Assembly (NCBI RefSeq): GCF_030913365.1
Contig: NZ_CP133160.1
Coordinates: 3,448,001 to 3,512,000 of the forward strand
Direction of reading: 5' to 3'
DNA length: 64,000 nt
Source: Stenotrophomonas sp. 24(2023)
Lineage (GTDB): Bacteria; Pseudomonadota; Gammaproteobacteria; Xanthomonadales; Xanthomonadaceae
Position numbers and translations under genes: made by a program. The notes under the pieces are model-generated. The model ran no database searches. It saw only the letters and a list, made by a program, of their open reading frames with translations, and was not told where the DNA came from. Below, piece by piece: positions 35,425-42,928 of the stretch. The number at the start of each line of letters is the position of its first letter. Positions within the stretch are counted from its first letter, which is position 1.

Positions 35425-36915
35425 ATGAATCTTCTGCACCGTGCCGCTGTTGCAGCGGCCGCAGGCGCCTGCCTGTCACTGGCCGCGTCGCCGGCGCTGG
35501 CCGCCCCTGCTTCCACCGAAACCGAGCTGCGCGCGCAGGTCCAGCAGCAGGCCGAACAGCTGCGCCAGCAGGCGGCACTGCTGGAGGCGCTCAACGCACG
35601 ACTGGCCGCGCTGGAGCATGCGGCTCCCGCAGGTGAAGCCCCGGCCACCCCATCGGCCCCACGCGCCGCCGATCCGGTACAGGCGCAGGTCGCTGCCGTC
35701 ATCGCCGATACCCGCCAGGACGACATGGCCATCCTGCAGGCCCAGGTCGCACAGCTGGCGGCCACCGGCGGGGGCGGCAACGTGCGCTGGCGCAAAGGTG
35801 GGCCCGAGTTCCGCAGCAGCGATGGCCAGTTCACCTTCCACCCGCGTGGCCGCGTGCTGGTCGATTTCAGCAGCACGCACGGCTCGGGTTTCCCCACGCG
35901 CAACATCACCGGTACCGACCTGGCCAGCGGCCGCTTGGGGGCCGAAGGGCAGATGGGCGCGCTCGGCTACAAGATCGACGCCGATTTCGCCGGCAACACG
36001 GTGTCGTTGAAGGATACCTACCTGTCCTGGGACACGCGCCTGGGCAACCTGCCCACCGAGGTCTACATCGGCAACAAGCTGAAGGACCGCAGCCTGGATG
36101 GCGGCACCAGCGGCACCAATACACCGTTCATGTCACGCAACGCGGTGGCCTCGGTGGGTGCGCAGCAGAGCGGCTACTACGGGCTGGGCATCACCACCAA
36201 GGTCATCGGGGATGGCTGGCACGCCAGCCTGGCCGTGACCGGTGATGACATCGGCAACGCCAGCACCGCCAGCGATACCATCGCCTACCTGCTGCGCGCG
36301 CACTGGAACCCGCTGCGCGGGCAGCAGGGCTTCATGCACCTGGGGGGCTGGTACTGGTACGAAGACCTCGGCAACGATGTCACCAGCATCAACAAGACCT
36401 CGCCGGTGGCGCTGGGATGGAACGGCAATGTGCGGGTGTCGGCCAGCTCGATTGCCAATGTCACCGACAACCGTGCCTGGGGCCTGGAATTCGGCGGTGT
36501 GTACCGCAGCCTGTGGGCATTCGGCGAACACACCGTGCGCACCATCGAATCGCGCACGGTCGATGCGGTGGACCAGAAGGCCACCTCGATCTACGCCGGC
36601 TGGCTCATCACGGGCGAGCGCCCGGGCTTCAGCAGCCGCTCGGGCGTCTGGGGCACCACCCGGGTGCTGCGTCCGGTGCAGGAGGGCGGCATCGGTGCCT
36701 TCGAACTGGCGGCGCGCTACGACCGCTACGACTACCTCGATGCCGCACGTGGTGGCGAAGGCACCGCCTGGACGGTGGGCCTGAACTGGTACCTCAACAA
36801 CTGGTCGCGGCTGATGCTCAACTACGTGCACTGGAAGACCGACAACAAGGTGGGCAGCTTCCAGGGCCCGGATTCGGGCAACACCGTCGGCGTACGCGCG
36901 CAGGTATCGTTCTGA
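35425..36915 (+). CDS. OprP/OprO-type outer-membrane porin
   Basis: The 496-residue product has a signal peptide (ALAAP). A periplasmic coiled coil (about 30-70, ELRAQVQQQAEQLRQQ) comes before a beta-barrel with many alternating strands ending in the canonical aromatic VRAQVSF. It fits the phosphate-selective porin O/P family, though specificity cannot be read from sequence and may follow the co-transcribed esterase's product. GGGAG precedes the ATG. Confidence 0.9.
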   Translation: MNLLHRAAVAAAAGACLSLAASPALAAPASTETELRAQVQQQAEQLRQQAALLEALNARLAALEHAAPAGEAPATPSAPRAADPVQAQVAAVIADTRQDDMAILQAQVAQLAATGGGGNVRWRKGGPEFRSSDGQFTFHPRGRVLVDFSSTHGSGFPTRNITGTDLASGRLGAEGQMGALGYKIDADFAGNTVSLKDTYLSWDTRLGNLPTEVYIGNKLKDRSLDGGTSGTNTPFMSRNAVASVGAQQSGYYGLGITTKVIGDGWHASLAVTGDDIGNASTASDTIAYLLRAHWNPLRGQQGFMHLGGWYWYEDLGNDVTSINKTSPVALGWNGNVRVSASSIANVTDNRAWGLEFGGVYRSLWAFGEHTVRTIESRTVDAVDQKATSIYAGWLITGERPGFSSRSGVWGTTRVLRPVQEGGIGAFELAARYDRYDYLDAARGGEGTAWTVGLNWYLNNWSRLMLNYVHWKTDNKVGSFQGPDSGNTVGVRAQVSF

Positions 36916-36971
36916 TCCTGTGCTGACGGCGGGGCCCGGCGGCGATGCCGGGCCCCGTCCTCCGGGTACGA

Positions 36972-37751
36972 TCAATGCGGTGCGGCGTGTGCGGCCTCTT
37001 CGATCACACGGGCCACGGCCTGGGGGCTGGACAGCATCGGCACATGGCTGGTCGGCAGTTCCACCGTGTGCGCACCGATCTTCTTCGCCAGCGCGCGCTG
37101 CCCGGCCGGCGCGATCATCTGGTCCTTGCCGGCCACGATGTACCACGATGGCTTCTGCGTCCAGGCGGCGGTGGTGAGGGTCTGCTCGAACGCGGCGCCC
37201 TTCACCGGTCCCTGCGTGGCAGCGATCAGGCGGGCTTCGGCGGCACTGACATCCTGCGCGAAGTAACGGGCAATGGCGGCCGGCGACATGGTCAGGAAGC
37301 CGTCGGCATCCGCATCGAGGTGTTTCTGGCCTTCCGGCGCGGGGAACGCCTTGAGGCCATCGATCGAGCTTTCACCGGCCGACGGTGCGAACGAGGCCAC
37401 GTAGACCAGCGATGCGACCTTCGCGTCATTGCCGGCCTGGGTGATCACGCTGCCGGCCCAGGAGTGGCCGACCAGGATGACCGGGCCGGGTTGCGCACGC
37501 ACCGCGCGCTGCACGGCTGCCACGTCATCCTCCAGCGAAGTCAACGGATTCTGTACGGCGACCGTGCGCAGGCCCTTGGCCTGCAGCAGTGGAATCACCT
37601 TGCTCCACGACGAGCCATCGGCGAAGGCACCGTGCACCAGCACGATAGTCGGTGTGGCGGCGTCTGTGGCCGGGGTGTCGGCGGCCATGGCGGTGGTACC
37701 GGCGGTCAGGGCCAGTGCGGCGGCCAGCAGCGAGGGAACGAGGGGCTTCAT
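36972..37751 (-). CDS. Secreted alpha/beta-hydrolase
   Basis: The 259-residue product has a signal peptide ending AMAAD, the oxyanion motif VLVHGAFADGSSW, nucleophile elbow GHSWAG, an acid in the VAGKDQMI region and a late histidine in TSHVPML. This small group of hydrolases (EstC/pyrethroid-hydrolase-like) is often secreted. The substrate is unknown. It is divergent from an AraC-family gene, which is the likely activator. GGAG precedes the ATG. Confidence 0.9.
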   Translation of the reverse strand: MKPLVPSLLAAALALTAGTTAMAADTPATDAATPTIVLVHGAFADGSSWSKVIPLLQAKGLRTVAVQNPLTSLEDDVAAVQRAVRAQPGPVILVGHSWAGSVITQAGNDAKVASLVYVASFAPSAGESSIDGLKAFPAPEGQKHLDADADGFLTMSPAAIARYFAQDVSAAEARLIAATQGPVKGAAFEQTLTTAAWTQKPSWYIVAGKDQMIAPAGQRALAKKIGAHTVELPTSHVPMLSSPQAVARVIEEAAHAAPH

Positions 37752-38114
37752 GGGCAGGATCTCCGTGTGGTCAGGGTGGGCCGGCGGCGGGTGCCGGGCC
37801 GGTGACGCACGGTAGGGCGCCGCCCCGCAGGCAGAGTTGACCGACCGTCCGGCGGACTTGACCGGCCATCCACACGACGCTGGCAACGGCCACCTCGGTG
37901 ATTCAACACATTGATAAACAATGAAATTCCGGCGGATCACCGACGGCGCGGGGAAGTTCAAATTTCCGTGATAACCGGTCTTCCCGCAGGGCACGGCGGC
38001 ATCCTGCGTGTCCGGTGGGCCGCGGGCATGCCGTGATTGCGCAGTTTCCGCTCCGGGTGGGCTGCGCTACGATCCGTCATATCGAATCAATGTGTTTTGA
38101 TCTGGAGTCCGGCC
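37752..38114. promoter_or_regulatory. 363-bp divergent control region
   Basis: This gap lies between the secreted hydrolase and the AraC-type regulator and holds no gene. Its middle is AT-richer, with a near-palindrome GGAAGTTCAAATTTCC around 37951-37966. A GTCATATCGAATCAATG stretch lies near 38077-38093, close to the regulator start. These are candidate regulator sites, unproven. Confidence 0.4.
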
Positions 38115-38945
38115 ATGGTCGATCGTCTCGCGGTATTGCTGGAGCGTTTCTCGGTCTCCGCATCGATGTTCAACGCCGGAGCACTGTGCGGCATCAACGT
38201 GCTGGACGGGCAGGGCGAAGAGGGTCAGCTGCACCTGGTGCGGCGTGGCCCCCTGCAGGTGGTGCACCAGCAGAAGACCCTGCAAATCGATGAACCGAGC
38301 CTGCTGCTGTACCCCCGGCCACTGGCGCATCGCTTCATCAGCGACCCGGAACACGGCGCGGACATGGCCTGCGCCAACCTGCGCTTTGAAGGCGGCCGCT
38401 TCAATCCGATCAGTGCGGCGCTGCCGGATGTGATCTGCCTGCCGCTGCGCGCGCTGGAGGGCGCCGAGGGCACGCTGGCGTTGCTGTTCGACGAGGCGTT
38501 CACCCAGCGCTGCGGCCGCACCGCGATGGTCAACCGCCTGTTCGAAGTGGTGATGATCCAGGTGCTGCGCTACCTGATGGAAAGTGGCCAGGTGCGCGGA
38601 GGACTGCTGGCCGGGCTGGGGCATCCGCGCCTGCGGCTGGCGCTGGTGGCCGTGCACGAACAGCCGGCACACCCCTGGACCCTGGCCAGCCTGGCCGATG
38701 TGGCCGGCATGTCGCGCACGGTGTTTGCCGAAGCCTTCCGCCAGGCGCTGGGCACCACGCCGGGCCAGTACCTGCAAGGCTGGCGGGTGGGCCTGGCCCA
38801 GCAGGCGCTGCGCCAGGGCCAGCCGCTCAAGCGCATTGCAGATGAGGTCGGCTATGGCAGCGAGGCGGCCCTGTCACGGGCGTTCAAGGCGCACACCGGG
38901 CAGTCGCCGCGGCAATGGCGCGGGCACCTGCCCGAGGCGGCCTGA
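38115..38945 (+). CDS. AraC-family regulator with cupin-type sensor domain
   Basis: The 276-residue product has an N-terminal cupin_6-like ligand domain (GEEGQLHLVRRGPLQVVHQ, SLLLYPRPLAHRF). The C-terminal double helix-turn-helix reads WTLASLADVAGMSRTVFAEAF and PLKRIADEVGYGSEAALSRAF. It probably controls the divergent secreted hydrolase. The ATG at 38115 (MVDRLAVLLERF) fits family N-termini; an upstream ATG at 38037 adds non-homologous residues. Confidence 0.92.
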   Translation: MVDRLAVLLERFSVSASMFNAGALCGINVLDGQGEEGQLHLVRRGPLQVVHQQKTLQIDEPSLLLYPRPLAHRFISDPEHGADMACANLRFEGGRFNPISAALPDVICLPLRALEGAEGTLALLFDEAFTQRCGRTAMVNRLFEVVMIQVLRYLMESGQVRGGLLAGLGHPRLRLALVAVHEQPAHPWTLASLADVAGMSRTVFAEAFRQALGTTPGQYLQGWRVGLAQQALRQGQPLKRIADEVGYGSEAALSRAFKAHTGQSPRQWRGHLPEAA

Positions 38946-38948
38946 GTC

Positions 38949-39332
38949 TTACCCCATCACCAGGCGGGCCAGCTTCATGCCGGCGAACAGGCCGGCCACG
39001 CCCAGCAGGACCGAACCACCGGCATACAACGCGGCCAGGCCGTGCTGGCCACGCTGCAGCAGCAGGCCGATTTCCAGCGAGAACGTCGAGAACGTGGTGT
39101 AGCCGCCGAGGATGCCGGTGGTCAGCAGCAGGCGCAGCTGCGGCGAAGCCCCGTTGCGCAGTGCGAAGGCTTCCACCACCACGCCCATCAGGATGGCGCC
39201 GCTGATGTTGACCAGGAAGGTGGCCCACGGCCAGCTGCTGCCGACCACCACGCGCGACCCGATCAGGTTGCAGAAATGGCGCAGGCACGCGCCCGCGCCA
39301 CCGCCCAGGAACACCAGCACATAGTTGTTCAT
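38949..39332 (-). CDS. crcB: Fluoride ion channel CrcB/Fluc
   Basis: The 127-residue, four-helix membrane protein has Fluc-family hallmarks: GGGAGACLRHF, the pore-lining NISGAILMG and GILGGYTTFSTFSLE. It works as a dual-topology dimer exporting fluoride. A fluoride riboswitch lies in its leader (39412-39470), which independently supports the call. Confidence 0.96.
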   Translation of the reverse strand: MNNYVLVFLGGGAGACLRHFCNLIGSRVVVGSSWPWATFLVNISGAILMGVVVEAFALRNGASPQLRLLLTTGILGGYTTFSTFSLEIGLLLQRGQHGLAALYAGGSVLLGVAGLFAGMKLARLVMG

Positions 39333-39411
39333 CCACTCGCCTCCATCGGCAGGTTCGATGGTGTTCGCGACGACGGGCACACCCTGCCATCGACGAACAC
39401 CGGGTTCGTCA

Positions 39412-39470
39412 CAGCAGGAGCCATCAGCCACAAGGCGGTTATCGGGAAGCCCCATTCCCATCGGGCGCCA
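39412..39470 (-). promoter_or_regulatory. Fluoride riboswitch (crcB motif)
   Basis: On the minus strand the leader reads GGCGCCCGATGGG at its 5' side, an ATAACCGCC internal segment, and the highly conserved CTGATGGCTCCTGC near the 3' side. This is the consensus order of crcB-motif RNAs, in which fluoride binding favours expression. It ends about 80 nt before the crcB ATG. Confidence 0.85.
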
Positions 39471-39500
39471 TCGTAGCAGGGCCGGGCAGGGCGCGCAGCG

Positions 39501-39932
39501 CTACAGCGAGGTGTCCAGCACGCGCACGATCCTGCCGCGGCTCACGCCCTCAACCAGCAGGTCGTAGGCCATCAGGGTCAGCACCGCCTGCCGTTCCAGG
39601 CCGATGGCCGGTTCGGGCTGCTGCAGCATCTCCGAGACCAGGGCGAAGCTGTTCACCCAGTGGGATTTTTCGATGGCGTTGTAGGCGTAGCCGGGGCCGT
39701 CCTCGCCGATGCTGCGGCCGCGCGGGCCGAACAGCAGTTCGCGCGCGTCCATTTTCACGGCATCGGCGATGCGGAACAGCTGTTCCGCTTTTACGTGGTC
39801 CGCCTTCACCCGGTCCTTGAGCCAGTTGCTGACGGTTGCCGTGGTGGAGTGCGAGGCGTTGGCGAGATCCACCGGGCGTGGCAGCCCGGCGTCCTTCATC
39901 GCATGTCTGAGTCGTTGGCCGAGAGTCTTCAT
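39501..39932 (-). CDS. Phage-like XRE repressor
   Basis: The 143-residue product has an N-terminal XRE helix-turn-helix (LGQRLRHAMKDAGLPRPVDLA, then TTATVSNWLKDRVKADHVKAEQLFRIADAV). A C-terminal dimerisation-type region follows, with no LexA-like protease residues. It resembles lambdoid or P22-type short repressors and is divergent from a Cro-like gene. The operator-like site AAGCGAGCTTAACA lies just upstream of its start. Confidence 0.85.
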   Translation of the reverse strand: MKTLGQRLRHAMKDAGLPRPVDLANASHSTTATVSNWLKDRVKADHVKAEQLFRIADAVKMDARELLFGPRGRSIGEDGPGYAYNAIEKSHWVNSFALVSEMLQQPEPAIGLERQAVLTLMAYDLLVEGVSRGRIVRVLDTSL

Positions 39933-39938
39933 CTATGC

Positions 39939-39975
39939 AAGCGAGCTTAACAGTTGGATTCGCAAGAAACCTTGC
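39939..39975. promoter_or_regulatory. Operator-like sites between repressor and Cro-like gene
   Basis: AAGCGAGCTTAACA (39939-39952) has AAGC/GCTT arms. It matches AAGCATGCTTAACA at 40302-40315 in 12 of 14 positions. A second dyad, GCAAG-AAAC-CTTGC, lies at 39962-39975. This is the place expected for a repressor/Cro switch. Confidence 0.5.
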
Positions 39976-40012
39976 CGGGAAAATAAAGGTTCCTAGCCCA
40001 TGGATGCCGGCG

Positions 40013-40279
40013 ATGTTTGTCGTGTGGAGCAAGTACTACGTGCGTGACAGGCTCGGCCTGCGAACCGATTCGGACCTGGCGAAATTGTTTGGAGTGTCGC
40101 GATCGGCTGTGTCGCAATGGCCTAAAAACAAGGCGATTCCACAGTTGCGACGCTACATGCTGCAACAGAAGTATCCAGTGCTGTTCCCGTCAGGAGGCGA
40201 AGGATGCGCCAGCGATGTGGCCACGCGCGACGCGGCGGGCAGCGGCACGGCAGAGGAATCAGGAAGCGTCAGCAGCTAG
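40013..40279 (+). CDS. Cro-like (YdaS-type) DNA-binding protein
   Basis: The 88-residue product has a helix-turn-helix near the N-terminus (DSDLAKLFGVSRSAVSQWPKNKAIPQLRRYML). This is the CI/Cro-antagonist pattern in which a short protein is read divergently from a repressor. The C-terminal 30 residues are Ser/Gly/Ala-rich and disordered. Starts at 40004 or 39935 are possible but extend into the operator region. Confidence 0.75.
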   Translation: MFVVWSKYYVRDRLGLRTDSDLAKLFGVSRSAVSQWPKNKAIPQLRRYMLQQKYPVLFPSGGEGCASDVATRDAAGSGTAEESGSVSS

Positions 40280-40664
40280 TTTCCTGCGGGGACGAAAAAT
40301 AAAGCATGCTTAACAAAAGGGCGAATGTGCCGGCGCTTGTGGTGTCAATCTGTGACCGACGGCGGGTTCATTGCGCGGTATGAGGGGATGGCATCGTTCC
40401 GCGATCTGCTGCCTGCCTTGGCGAGCGAGGGATCGATCCAGGGAGGGGGGTGTCGTGATGGGGTCGGTCCCGAGGAACGCTGCACGGCGTCGATTTTCGT
40501 GAACGATTAATATTTTCGATCAAGAAAGTAGGGGTATGTCATTGACCTGACGTGAAAACTGTGACTAATTTGAATCAAGCGCAGGTGAAAGTTCAGTAAC
40601 CTGACGGGGGAGAACCGGGCTGGTTGAACGTCAATGCATCAGATACAAGTCCAAGGGAGGTCGT
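40280..40664 (+). other. AT-richer stretch with no convincing gene
   Basis: 385 bp, visibly lower in G+C than the surroundings (for example the run ATTAATATTTTCGATCAAGA near 40506). It holds the second operator-like site, AAGCATGCTTAACA (40302-40315). A possible promoter follows: TTGACC near 40542, 18-bp spacer, TAATTT. A 61-codon reading frame at 40325-40510 has an AAAAGGG site but no recognisable protein character. Probably foreign or remnant DNA. Confidence 0.5.
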
Positions 40665-40904
40665 ATGCAATACGGCATGCATGGCTTGGCTGAACGGGTA
40701 CGTCGCGAGCTTGAATCCAGTTACCAGAAGCACGGATGCGGTCCAGAGTTCTGGAACACCTACCAGGAGGTGCTCGACCGGCTTGTGCCCCAGGGTACGA
40801 CCCGGACGGATGTCACCAATGAAATGGCGCTGATCATCGAGCAGCTGGGCATCGTGCGGCGCGCCCAGCTGGTGCCGCCGCATGCGGGGGGCGAACTGCG
40901 CTGA
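40665..40904 (+). CDS. Hypothetical protein downstream of the repressor locus
   Basis: The 79-residue product is soluble and acidic/basic mixed (GLAERVRRELESSYQKHG, EFWNTYQEVLDRLVPQGTTR, TNEMALIIEQLGIVRRAQLV), predicted helical. AAGGGAGG lies 4 bp before the ATG, a strong ribosome site. No family was recognised. It follows the AT-richer stretch and abuts the convergent ccoG-like gene with a 1-bp gap. Confidence 0.65.
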   Translation: MQYGMHGLAERVRRELESSYQKHGCGPEFWNTYQEVLDRLVPQGTTRTDVTNEMALIIEQLGIVRRAQLVPPHAGGELR

Positions 40905-40905
40905 T

Positions 40906-41967
40906 TCAGCCCAGCCGCCAGGCGCCGCAGGCCAGCAGGGCCAGCAGCAGACCCAGCAATGCCAGGGTGCGCGGGCGCATGAAGTGCCCGCGCTGGCCGG
41001 CCATCGTGGCCGGGCTGCGGTAGCGCACCAGGGAGCGGCCGAAGCCGGCGCTGCGCTGGACATCATCGCAGGCGTCCTGGCAGGCGCCGCAGGCCAGGCA
41101 GTCGGCCTGCGGCCCCTGGCGGATGTCCAGCTGCACCGGGCAGGCCGCTACGCAGGCATCACAGGCCAGGCAATCGCCCAGGCGATCGGCGGGAAACCGG
41201 GGCATCGGGCCCGCCAGCTGCGGGTGTGCGGCGCGGAAGGCATAGTCCTGCGCGGTCGTGGGGTCCAGCAGGCCGCGTCCACGGCCCATCACGCCGCCCA
41301 GGCCGGCAGGGCGCTGCCCGCGCGGTTCACCGCGGCGCGGGTCGTACAGCATGCGTGGCGTCCATGGGTCGGCCAGCAGTGGCTGCATGCGGGCGAAGGG
41401 GCACAGCGTGCGGCAGACCTGCTCGCGCAGGAACCCGGCATTGCCCCAGGTGGCAGCCGCATAGAACAGCACCCAGAAGATCTCCCAGCCACGCCAGCGC
41501 AGCATGGGAACGCCGGCCAGCAGGGCCTGGACCGGGCTGAACAGCCCGACGAAGGTGATGCCCGTCCACAGGGCCAGCAGAGCCCAGGCCAGCAGGGTCA
41601 GCGCGCGTGCCCAGCGTGGCTGGCGCACGCAGCGGCCGATGCCACGTTCGATCCAGGTGAAGGCACCGCTCCACACCGTCTGCGGGCAGGCATGCCCGCA
41701 CCAGATCCGGCCGGCCAGATGGGTCAGCAGGGCCAGGGTCGTGGCCAGTACGGCCATCAGCCCCACCAGCACCCCGACATCGCCCGGCCACAAGGTCAGC
41801 CCGAACAGATCGAAGCGGCGTGCAGCCAGATCGAACAGCACGGCCTGGCGACCGTCCCAGCGCAGCCAGGGCAGCAGGTAGAACGCCAGCAGCAGGGCGG
41901 TGTTCAGTGCCGGGCGCCAGTGCCAGCGGCGGCGCATGCGGAGGGGGCGGGGTGCGGGGCGGGGCAT
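40906..41967 (-). CDS. CcoG/FixG-like membrane iron-sulfur protein, short form
   Basis: The 353-residue product has several membrane helices, the CcoG/NapH-type motifs WCGHACPQTVW and CRTLCPFARMQ, and two 4Fe-4S ferredoxin motifs (CLACDACVAACP and CLACGACQDAC). CcoG helps deliver reduced copper to cbb3 oxidase. This copy is much shorter than canonical CcoG (over 450 residues): it lacks the C-terminal Ig-like domain, ending in a helix (TLALLGLLLALLACGAW). It lies 2 bp after the small membrane gene. The function may therefore differ. Confidence 0.78.
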   Translation of the reverse strand: MPRPAPRPLRMRRRWHWRPALNTALLLAFYLLPWLRWDGRQAVLFDLAARRFDLFGLTLWPGDVGVLVGLMAVLATTLALLTHLAGRIWCGHACPQTVWSGAFTWIERGIGRCVRQPRWARALTLLAWALLALWTGITFVGLFSPVQALLAGVPMLRWRGWEIFWVLFYAAATWGNAGFLREQVCRTLCPFARMQPLLADPWTPRMLYDPRRGEPRGQRPAGLGGVMGRGRGLLDPTTAQDYAFRAAHPQLAGPMPRFPADRLGDCLACDACVAACPVQLDIRQGPQADCLACGACQDACDDVQRSAGFGRSLVRYRSPATMAGQRGHFMRPRTLALLGLLLALLACGAWRLG

Positions 41968-41969
41968 GG

Positions 41970-42260
41970 TCAGCCCAGCGGGCACTGGTCATCCTCCGCC
42001 GGACGCGGCGGAGGGCGCAGCAGGTAACCGGTGATCGCGCTGGACAGCGCGGTGATTCCCCAGAACATGAAGAAGCCGATCGTATAGCCCGCTTCACGGC
42101 TGATGGCGTGGGAAGGGAAGCTGATGGCGCGCAGCTGCAGCGGGTCCACGCAGGCGAAAAACACCAGGCAGGCCAGGCCGGCGGCGATGAAGCTGGGCCA
42201 CAGGATGGACCCCCAGTGCTGGAGCCGTGGCAGGCGATGGCCGAAGGACGGTGTGTTCAT
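41970..42260 (-). CDS. Small two-helix membrane protein, CcoG-associated
   Basis: The 96-residue product has two hydrophobic segments (PSFIAAGLACLVFFACVDP and GYTIGFFMFWGITALSSAITGYLL). No motif was recognised. It is transcribed with the ccoG-like gene from the region that holds the palindromic FNR/ANR box, suggesting low-oxygen expression. A subunit or chaperone role beside the iron-sulfur protein is only inferred. Confidence 0.72.
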   Translation of the reverse strand: MNTPSFGHRLPRLQHWGSILWPSFIAAGLACLVFFACVDPLQLRAISFPSHAISREAGYTIGFFMFWGITALSSAITGYLLRPPPRPAEDDQCPLG

Positions 42261-42376
42261 GGGCTCGCGGGTGGGCAGGAAAGGGAGGGGCGTATACTGC
42301 GCAGCGTCCGGCACGGACATGGCAGCGACGCCTGTTGCAGGCGGGGTCAGCCTAGGTGCCGGAACCTGCGCCGACA

Positions 42377-42390
42377 TTGATCCAGATCAA
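42377..42390. promoter_or_regulatory. Perfect FNR/ANR box
   Basis: TTGATCCAGATCAA, an exact TTGAT-N4-ATCAA site, lies between the small membrane gene and the truncated hemoglobin gene. Placed at -41.5, it predicts a -10 of CACACT (42413-42418) rightward and TAGGCT (42354-42349) leftward. It could activate both directions at low oxygen. Confidence 0.8.
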
Positions 42391-42442
42391 CGGCGCCGCC
42401 GCCCACGCGCGGCACACTGCCTGCGATCCACCGGTACCTGCG

Positions 42443-42883
42443 ATGAGCCTTGCTTCCCAACCCCTTGCCACGACTGCGTCGCCCGATCTGTGCAGCGAGG
42501 CGGAAGTGACCCGCCTGGTGCATGACTTCTATGCGCGCGTGCGCCTGGAGGAACGCCTGGGCCCGGTGTTCGATGCCCATGTGCATGACTGGCCCGCGCA
42601 CCTGGCACAGCTGGTGGATTTCTGGTCGGCGATGCTGCGCGGCACGCGCCGTTTCAAGGGCGCGCCGATGTCCAAGCACATGGCCATCGACCTGGACCGC
42701 GATCTGTTCGACCGCTGGCTGGCGTTGTTCCGGCAGACCACGGCCGAGTGCGGCAACCCCGGCATGCAGCAGCTGGCCGACGAGGTCGCCGCGCGCATCG
42801 GCGATACCTTCTGGAAGCGCTACCAGATGCTGCGCTGGCCGCAGGTAGCACTGCCGATCGTGGGCATGCCCGGCCGCGATTGA
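42443..42883 (+). CDS. Group III truncated hemoglobin
   Basis: The 146-residue 2-over-2 globin has LVHDFYARVRLEERLGPVF (helix B/C region), HLAQLVDFWSAMLRGTRRFKG, the proximal-histidine segment KHMAIDLDRDLFDRWLALFRQT, and a closing WPQVALPIV, as in group III truncated hemoglobins. These bind oxygen or NO and are often tied to microaerobic growth. The upstream FNR/ANR box fits that. hemN follows, with a second box overlapping this stop codon. Confidence 0.9.
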   Translation: MSLASQPLATTASPDLCSEAEVTRLVHDFYARVRLEERLGPVFDAHVHDWPAHLAQLVDFWSAMLRGTRRFKGAPMSKHMAIDLDRDLFDRWLALFRQTTAECGNPGMQQLADEVAARIGDTFWKRYQMLRWPQVALPIVGMPGRD

Positions 42884-42893
42884 TTTCGGTCAA
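42880..42893 (+). promoter_or_regulatory. FNR/ANR box overlapping the globin stop codon
   Basis: TTGATTTCGGTCAA matches TTGAT-N4-ATCAA at 9 of 10 fixed positions. Centred at 42886.5, it predicts class II activation with a -10 at 42916-42921 (GATGCT) and a transcript starting right at the hemN ATG. Confidence 0.65.
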
Positions 42894-42928
42894 GGCGTGC
42901 GGCGGCCCCCGGCGCGATGCTGCGGGCC

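Noticed and set aside
40325..40510. A 61-codon frame with a purine-rich upstream site in the AT-richer stretch
   Set aside because: The product has no hydrophobic pattern, domain or paralogue here; kept only as a remark in the region entry.
42556..42570. Possible additional FNR-like half-sites near the globin and at 40.57 kb (TTGAATCAA)
   Set aside because: Half-sites lack the N4 spacing of a true FNR/ANR dyad.
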